Below are positions 5,947 to 8,622 of a stretch of 8,622 bases of DNA, piece after piece (position 1 is the stretch's first letter; each line of letters starts with the position of its first letter). The position numbers and the translations under genes were made by a program. The notes beneath the pieces were generated by a model. That model saw nothing but the letters and a program-made list of their open reading frames with translations, searched no databases and had not been told where the DNA came from. Source of the DNA: Candidatus Moranbacteria bacterium RIFCSPLOWO2_12_FULL_48_12 (GTDB lineage: Bacteria > Patescibacteriota > Minisyncoccia > Moranbacterales > UBA1568); contig MFSB01000054.1 of assembly GCA_001784735.1 (NCBI GenBank), positions 16,554 to 25,175 of the forward strand, read 5' to 3'.

Positions 5947-5979
5947 AGAGCAACAAGAGAGACTCGCGGGTCTTTTTTT
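5866..5979 (+). ncRNA. Candidate small RNA of about 115 nt
   Basis: The interval runs from the predicted start point after TATAAT to the T-run of a terminator-like hairpin. Inside it GTTGCT and AGCAAC can pair (near 5919 and 5949). It does not match tmRNA, SRP RNA or RNase P features that I know. It overlaps the 42-codon ORF in antisense, so it could regulate that gene. A plus-strand frame from ATG at 5879 reads through to 6103, but across the repeat element, so I doubt that it is coding. Confidence 0.3.
5956..5979 (+). terminator. Intrinsic-terminator-like hairpin
   Basis: AGAC (5960-5963) and GTCT (5970-5973) form the stem, with a possible T-G pair inside and weaker A-T/G-T pairs extending outward. 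Seven consecutive T residues (5973-5979) follow on the plus strand. It would end the transcript from the promoter at 5831-5859. The stem is short, so strength is uncertain. Confidence 0.45.
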
Positions 5980-6011
5980 ATTTTCTCATTTCTTCTCTGC
6001 CCCAGCCCCAG

Positions 6012-6079
6012 CGAGAGAGAGTTTTGTCATGTACGTAATTAATTACGTAATTATCAAAAAGGTACCTGACCCCTTTTCT
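6012..6079. repeat. R1 repeat element, copy B (near complete)
   Basis: Left end CGAGAGAGAGTTTTGTCA (6012-6029), then a perfect 18-bp palindrome TACGTAATTAATTACGTA (6032-6049), then ATTATCAAAAAGGTACCTGA and CCCCTTTTCT. The right-end motif GACCCCTTTTCT is repeated at 6104-6115, so a second, partial end follows. The right end resembles the AGGTACCTG-CCCCTTTT motif that I associate with REP-type elements mobilised by IS200-like (RAYT) transposases, but no transposase is in the window. Confidence 0.75.
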
Positions 6080-6142
6080 ATTCATAGCTTTAACGAAGGA
6101 TAGACCCCTTTTCTTTTTCCATTTTCTTTATTCACTACTCCA

Positions 6143-6158
6143 ATGTTCTCAAGAACAT
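6143..6158. repeat. R2 palindrome, divergent copy
   Basis: ATGTTCT-CA-AGAACAT is a perfect palindrome with 7-bp arms and a 2-bp centre. It has the same geometry as the palindrome upstream of the ArsR gene (8077-8092) and lies 54 bp from another R2 copy. No gene starts beside it in either direction, so it could be a relic operator. Confidence 0.5.
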
Positions 6159-6209
6159 GAGAGTAAGACGTGATTGAACGAAATAATGAGTATAAGGTTT
6201 TAGGACATA

Positions 6210-6234
6210 CCAACATACTTGAGAATGTTGGGGT
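6210..6234. repeat. R2 palindrome, copy identical to the one at the ArsR stop codon
   Basis: CCAACAT (6210-6216) and ATGTTGG (6225-6231) are perfect arms around ACTTGAGA. The 23 bases at 6212-6234 are identical, as reverse complement, to 7737-7759. On the minus strand GTATGTTGGTATGT in and beside this copy also matches the sequence in and beside the ArsR operator. It lies in the gene-free interval 5947-6326. Confidence 0.65.
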
Positions 6235-6281
6235 GTCATGAAGGGAGGAATTTTGACAGGTCGATCCACCGCCCCATCAAT

Positions 6282-6326
6282 ATCGAGAGAGAGTTTTGTC
6301 AGGTATGTATTAAAATACGTATTCCC
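6282..6326. repeat. R1 repeat element, copy C (left end and core), directly after the methyltransferase stop
   Basis: ATCGAGAGAGAGTTTTGTCA is followed by the palindromic core GGTATGTATTAAAATACGTA (6302-6321). The right end (AAAAAGGTACCTG) is missing. The element touches the methyltransferase stop codon (6327-6329). Its core recurs as a direct repeat at the other end of that gene (copy E, 7100-7119). Confidence 0.7.
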
Positions 6327-7097
6327 TCAATGGCGCGGTTTATACGCGATAAATCCGCCTCGCTCTTCGGGCAGAGATTTGTAGCCCTTATTGATAATTG
6401 CTTCATTTTCCGGATCAATATCCAATTCTGCTACATCTGTAAAACCTTTGGATACCAAAATTTCTTCCGTTCGCTTCAAAGTTAATAAGTCTTCTTTTTT
6501 TAATTCGTTATTATATACATTCCGCCCCTCCTCATCCTTCCCTTCAATGTTGTAACCGAAGCTCGAAAGAAGAATAAACCCACCGGGACGAAGTATGCGA
6601 TATGTCTCTTCAATCAAGCGGTTCGCCTGTTCCTCGAGTTTCATCTCAGCATTGGGAAAATTTATGAGATTGCCGGAAACCATACCAGCAACTGAAGCGT
6701 CCGTGATTGGCATCTGTAATCCATTGGCTTCTACTACCTGCAAATTTACATTCTTGGTTAGCTCTTTCAGGTCTTGATGCGTCAACAGATTGCTGTGGTA
6801 GGTGTCCGCTACTATAAGTGTGGCATCTTTTTTTGTGCAAGCATCAAGAATCTCTCTGTTCAGATGATTGAAACCATCCGTCGGATCGATGGCAAATCCC
6901 GCCCCTACATTGACCACAATATCACCCGGATGAATGAGCTTGTTGAATATTCTCCTATAGGTTTCAGCAGAGATCGGATCATAATTGAACGTTAGTCCAG
7001 TCTCTTTTGTTCTACCACGAGCAATTTCTCTCGCCACTGCTCTCTCCAATACTGTTTTCCTGATTGTAGAATAGTCCGGAATTTCAGAAGATTTCAT
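6327..7097 (-). CDS. Class I SAM-dependent methyltransferase
   Basis: The 256-residue protein has the standard Rossmann-type methyltransferase motifs: glycine-rich motif I VVNVGAG (61-67), the second strand with acidic Asp98 in TLIVADTYH, ANGLQMPITDASVAGMV (124-140) in the position of the usual xLPf-d-sFD motif, and the post-motif strand YRILRPGGFILLSSF (166-180). There is no membrane segment. The substrate cannot be told; similar proteins methylate small molecules, quinones or lipids. The ATG at 7097 is chosen; a TTG 10 codons upstream (7127) is in frame but lies in repeat copy E. The start codon thus sits at the edge of one R1 copy and the stop touches another, so the gene looks like a unit bounded by repeats. 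A weak promoter (TTGGGT, 16 bp, TATTTT) may exist inside copy E. Fold call firm, function open. Confidence 0.85.
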   Translation of the reverse strand: MKSSEIPDYSTIRKTVLERAVAREIARGRTKETGLTFNYDPISAETYRRIFNKLIHPGDIVVNVGAGFAIDPTDGFNHLNREILDACTKKDATLIVADTYHSNLLTHQDLKELTKNVNLQVVEANGLQMPITDASVAGMVSGNLINFPNAEMKLEEQANRLIEETYRILRPGGFILLSSFGYNIEGKDEEGRNVYNNELKKEDLLTLKRTEEILVSKGFTDVAELDIDPENEAIINKGYKSLPEERGGFIAYKPRH

Positions 7098-7098
7098 A

Positions 7099-7134
7099 AG
7101 GTAAGTATTAAAATATGTAATTATCAATAGTACC
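7099..7134. repeat. R1 repeat element, copy E (core and right end), at the methyltransferase start
   Basis: GGTAAGTATTAAAATATGTA (7100-7119) is followed by ATTATCAATAGTACC, matching the ATTATCAAAAAGGTACC of copies B and D. The left end (GAGAGAGAGTTTTGTC) is replaced by the methyltransferase coding sequence. Copies C and E therefore look like complementary halves of one element with the core duplicated. It lies 55 bp beyond the stop of the 7189-7494 gene. Confidence 0.6.
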
Positions 7135-7188
7135 CAATACTTTTTCTTTGAGCCTCATTTTCCCAAACATCACTACAGCATGGGGGGA

Positions 7189-7494
7189 TTATGGTTTCAC
7201 GTTCGCCTGAATCCATTGTTCGATACTATCAACCAGCTGGAGAGCCTTCCCTCTGTCATTAAGTTCGACTTGATAGGTAGTACCAAGATCATTACCCCAC
7301 AGAGGGTAAGATCCCTCATGAATAGCCGGAAAAAGCTTTTTCCGTATGATATCCCTCATGCGTCCAGCTTGATCTCCAAATTTCCCCTTGGGAATTGTCA
7401 GAATCAGTCGTCCCTGACCAGCATCATGCAAGGTGCAGAATTTGATATTTTCAATGCCAGCGGTTTTCTCATGTGGTAACTCAGGAGTAGTCAT
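7189..7494 (-). CDS. Hypothetical small soluble protein
   Basis: A 101-residue protein starting MTTPELPHEKTAGIENIKF and ending in IEQWIQANVKP. It has alternating strand-like and helix-like stretches (RLILTIPKGKFG, AGRMRDIIRKKLFPAI, TTYQVELNDRGKALQLVDSIEQWI) and no signal peptide, membrane segment or metal-binding motif. I do not recognise the family. Codon use and the balanced amino acid composition suggest a real gene. It lies between R1 copies D and E, which separate it from the truncated GIY-YIG gene and the methyltransferase. A possible promoter is TTGACT (7539-7534), 17 bp, TAAGTT (7516-7511), partly inside copy D. No Shine-Dalgarno sequence is seen before the ATG at 7494. Confidence 0.65.
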   Translation of the reverse strand: MTTPELPHEKTAGIENIKFCTLHDAGQGRLILTIPKGKFGDQAGRMRDIIRKKLFPAIHEGSYPLWGNDLGTTYQVELNDRGKALQLVDSIEQWIQANVKP

Positions 7495-7510
7495 AAAAAT
7501 AATAATTACT

Positions 7511-7539
7511 AACTTATGTCTCTAGTATACACCAGTCAA
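7511..7539 (-). promoter_or_regulatory. Weak predicted promoter for the 7189-7494 gene
   Basis: TTGACT (-35) and TAAGTT (-10) are separated by 17 bp on the minus strand. A better-looking TATACT (7529-7524) lies inside the spacer but has no -35 partner. The gene starts at 7494, so either would give a short leader. Confidence 0.3.
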
Positions 7540-7648
7540 CAGCACCTCATCGACATCGAGAGAGAGTTTTGTCAGGTACGTAGTTAATTACGAAATTATC
7601 AAAAAGGTACCTGTTTACCCGCCTCTGGAGGGACCCCTTTTCTTTTCG
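7540..7648. repeat. R1 repeat element, copy D (most complete)
   Basis: In order: CAGCACCTCATCGA, GAGAGAGAGTTTTGT, CAGGTAC (7573-7579), a degenerate version of the AT-rich palindrome, ATTATCAAAAAG, GTACCTG (7607-7613), a CCCGCC/GGAGGG mini-hairpin (7618-7632) and GACCCCTTTTCTTTT. The arms CAGGTAC and GTACCTG are perfect inverted repeats bracketing the core. On the minus strand the element begins inside a GIY-YIG nuclease gene and cuts it short. Confidence 0.75.
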
Positions 7649-7717
7649 TTTCAGATCAATGGTAATCCCCGTGTATAGTGTCTTGTCCGAACATTTGAGA
7701 ATATAGAGAAAATACAT
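7547..7717 (-). pseudogene. Truncated GIY-YIG nuclease (UPF0213/YhbQ-like), run into repeat R1
   Basis: The 56-codon frame begins MYFLYILKCSDKTLYTGI, followed by TIDLKRK. This is the N terminus of a small GIY-YIG family protein (catalytic YIL...YTG layout). Intact members are about 80-100 residues and continue into an Arg/Glu-containing helix. Here the frame runs at about residue 25 into R1 copy D and ends with repeat-encoded residues (RVNRYLFDNFVINY and so on) at a TGA at 7547. The conserved helix with the metal-binding Glu is missing, so the product should be inactive. The break point shows where the element inserted or recombined. It lies just downstream of the ArsR gene on the same strand. 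Confidence 0.75.
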
Positions 7718-7736
7718 AGGCTTCATTCTATACCAT

Positions 7737-7761
7737 ACCCCAACATTCTCAAGTATGTTAG
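7737..7761. repeat. R2 palindrome overlapping the ArsR stop codon
   Basis: The palindrome CCAACAT-TCTCAAGT-ATGTTaGG spans the end of the ArsR gene and encodes its stop codon. Its 7737-7759 part is identical to 6212-6234 in inverted orientation. It sits about 20 bp upstream of the GIY-YIG fragment's ATG, so it may have been that gene's operator. Confidence 0.6.
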
Positions 7762-8051
7762 GGTGTTGTGGTGTGCTGGAATGTTTTCAGAAACTTGGCA
7801 AACATCCTGCCGTACGGTGATAAGCTATGTTCGACAAATCTACCGTGATACTTCTTGCTAATCAGGCCGGCCTGAGAAAGCCGCCGCGTATGCTCCCCGA
7901 TCGTCTTTTCGTTCGTGCCAAGCTCCTTTACTATTTCTTCCAGGGTGATGCTCTCACGTGCCGCAATCAGAAGCAATATATCAATCCGATGATGATTGGC
8001 CAGACCTTTGAGATGCCGTTCCATCTGTTTGGCTGTTTTCATTGTTTTCAT
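7758..8051 (-). CDS. ArsR-family winged-helix transcriptional regulator
   Basis: A 97-residue DNA-binding protein made of a single winged-helix domain. ERHLKGLANHHRIDILLLIA (11-30) is the typical ArsR first helix pair. SITLEEIVKELGTNEKTIGEHTRRLSQAGLI (34-64) is the helix-turn-helix with the recognition helix near 48-60, and KKYHGRFVEHSLSPYG (66-81) is the wing. No cysteine pair for metal sensing is visible, so the signal is unknown. The ATG at 8051 is preferred because an extended -10 box ends 6 bp before it, giving a leaderless message; MKTAKQMERH from 8042 is the alternative. A perfect palindrome (8077-8092) lies in the -35 region, which suggests autorepression, and similar palindromes recur nearby. 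ArsR-like regulators of this type seem common in Patescibacteria (recalled, not checked). Confidence 0.88.
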   Translation of the reverse strand: MKTMKTAKQMERHLKGLANHHRIDILLLIAARESITLEEIVKELGTNEKTIGEHTRRLSQAGLISKKYHGRFVEHSLSPYGRMFAKFLKTFQHTTTP

Positions 8052-8057
8052 ATATGC

Positions 8058-8092
8058 ATTATAACACTACATACCAACATACTCCAGTATGT
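8058..8092 (-). promoter_or_regulatory. ArsR promoter with operator palindrome
   Basis: The minus strand has an extended -10 box, TG-T-TATAAT (8066-8058), 6 bp before the ATG. No -35 box is recognisable; its place is taken by the perfect palindrome ACATACT-CC-AGTATGT (8077-8092). A leaderless transcript starting near the ATG is expected. An operator in the -35 region fits negative autoregulation by the encoded ArsR protein. Confidence 0.65.
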
Positions 8093-8096
8093 AAGG

Positions 8097-8273
8097 ATGA
8101 TGTTTAAGGATGAGAAAAAGTGTAATGATGAAGTTAATGTGGAATGTGTTTGGAGAGAAGGCTATCAATTTTCTCTGAAAAGGTACCTGTTTGCCCTCTC
8201 CGAAGGCGGGCAGGTGCCTCTGGAGAGGTTTCTTTTTCTATTACTTACTTTGCTTCTCATGATATTCCAATAA
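8097..8273 (+). CDS. Doubtful plus-strand small ORF, 58 residues
   Basis: An ATG at 8097 opens a frame to TAA at 8273. The first half (MMFKDEKKCNDEVNVECVW) is purine-rich and looks protein-like; the end (RFLFLLLTLLLMIF) is hydrophobic like a membrane anchor. Against it, the middle is the GGTACCTG hairpin repeat and the last 33 bases overlap a better gene on the other strand. It starts right beside the ArsR operator, so divergent control is conceivable. I consider it more likely non-coding. Confidence 0.2.
   Translation: MMFKDEKKCNDEVNVECVWREGYQFSLKRYLFALSEGGQVPLERFLFLLLTLLLMIFQ
8178..8236 (+). repeat. R1-related hairpin (GGTACCTG type)
   Basis: GGTACCTGTTTGCC (8182-8195) pairs with GGCGGGCAGGTGCC (8205-8218) over 14 bp as plus-strand RNA, using four G-T wobbles, with a 9-nt loop. 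A competing stem CCTCTCC/GGAGAGG overlaps it. The AAAGGTACCTG start and the following T-rich stretch match the right ends of R1 copies B and D. It lies about 25 bp after the stop of the 8241-8549 gene. Confidence 0.65.
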
Positions 8274-8549
8274 TTTCTCTGCCGGGGAAATACCGCCGAG
8301 AACTTCGTGCGGAAAGTAATTCCACGCGTCGGTTACCAATTCAAGTACGTTGCTTAATTCCGAAGCGTCTCCGCCACGATCAAACATAGCCACCACTTTC
8401 ATCATGTCGTCGTTGTCATCCTCGTTATAAATGGCATCCCGGACATGATCCAAAGTAAAATCACTCTCCGTTTCTTTGAGCATATCCACAAGTTCCTGCT
8501 CAATCTCTTCCCGCCGTTCCAGAATTTGTTGTTTTGATTCAGTTTCCAT
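8241..8549 (-). CDS. Hypothetical small acidic protein with WNYFPHE-LGG-SPAE tail
   Basis: A 102-residue acidic, helical protein. The N-terminal half (METESKQQILERREEIEQE and onward) looks like a charged helix or short coiled coil. The C-terminal half ends in DAWNYFPHEVLGGISPAEKLLEYHEK (about residues 73-98). The WNYFPHE-LGG-SPAE string looks like a conserved motif that I have seen in uncharacterised proteins, and it vaguely resembles the RPH-LG-TP tail of integrase-type transposases; I cannot name a family. The ATG at 8549 is chosen; an in-frame TTG at 8570 would add seven residues. There is no Shine-Dalgarno sequence. A plus-strand promoter lies just upstream, so the upstream gene outside the window is probably divergent. 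Confidence 0.7.
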   Translation of the reverse strand: METESKQQILERREEIEQELVDMLKETESDFTLDHVRDAIYNEDDNDDMMKVVAMFDRGGDASELSNVLELVTDAWNYFPHEVLGGISPAEKLLEYHEKQSK

Positions 8550-8563
8550 ATATTTACTGCCTG

Positions 8564-8612
8564 TGGACAATTTTCCTTGTCTTATGCTATAGTGTAATTG
8601 ATCGTAAGATCA
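8564..8612 (+). promoter_or_regulatory. Predicted rightward promoter and palindrome at the window edge
   Basis: TGGACA (8564-8569), an 18-bp spacer and an extended -10 TG-C-TATAGT (8585-8593) point rightward, with a start expected near 8600. The palindrome TGATC-GTAA-GATCA (8599-8612) sits on the start site and could be an operator. The gene it would serve lies beyond the window. Confidence 0.4.
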
Positions 8613-8622
8613 CTGATTTTAG

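Noticed and set aside
5866..5979. 6S RNA or another known housekeeping RNA
   Set aside because: Length is too short and no long rod with a central bubble, and no conserved tmRNA, SRP or RNase P motifs, could be found.
5831..6103. 90-codon plus-strand ORF with a signal-peptide-like start
   Set aside because: It begins in the promoter, reads through a terminator-like T-run and then through R1 copy B; hydrophobicity comes from T-rich DNA.
7098..7127. Longer methyltransferase start at a TTG codon
   Set aside because: The ten extra codons are all repeat sequence (copy E); the ATG at 7097 begins a normal soluble N terminus.
4223..7648. R1 copies as a CRISPR array
   Set aside because: Spacing is hundreds to thousands of bases, the copies are divergent and partial, and genes lie between them.
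4223..7648. A complete integron
   Set aside because: No integrase gene is in the window and the canonical attC core sites were not found; only the cassette-like layout is reported.

Overview
The window looks like a chromosome segment of a Candidate Phyla Radiation (Patescibacteria/Parcubacteria-like) bacterium. This is inferred from several things together. Shine-Dalgarno sequences are weak or missing, and at least two genes have a -10 box so close to the ATG that their mRNAs would be leaderless. The ArsR-type regulator resembles ones I associate with that group. GC-rich palindromic repeats are dispersed through the region and even lie inside conserved genes. No taxonomic marker gene is present, so this stays an inference.

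Positions 1-4000 are a core block read on the minus strand: an ABC-F translation-factor ATPase, then secD, then secF (cut by the window edge). Two of these proteins carry odd insertions. SecD has a parvulin (PpiC-type) prolyl isomerase domain inserted in its periplasmic part. Its parts appear in circularly permuted order, and the joining linker is encoded by a palindromic repeat also found between secD and secF. ABC-F has an approximately 32-residue insert in its second nucleotide-binding domain that coincides with another GC-rich palindrome.

From about 3990 onward the DNA is visibly more AT-rich and accessory in character. Reading along the minus strand from the right there are: a small protein of unknown function; an ArsR-type regulator with an operator-like palindrome upstream; a truncated GIY-YIG nuclease; a small unknown protein; a class I methyltransferase; a possible 42-codon gene with an antisense promoter and terminator; and an archaeal-type AAA ATPase/DUF234 protein with a very clear promoter overlapped by a perfect palindrome.

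The most striking feature of this part is one repeat element (R1: a GAGAGAGTTTTGTCAGGTACGT-like left end, an AT-rich palindromic core and an AAAAAGGTACCTG right end). It occurs at least five times in the same orientation, complete or in part, near the 3' ends of successive accessory genes. A related hairpin follows the rightmost gene. The pattern recalls gene cassettes each followed by a recombination or hairpin site, or a REP/MITE family expanding at gene ends. A second palindrome family (R2, core ACT-NN-AGT) lies at the ArsR promoter, at the ArsR stop codon and twice near 6150-6230, and resembles the operator over the ATPase promoter. This suggests a small local regulon. No integrase, transposase, CRISPR array, tRNA or rRNA was seen.
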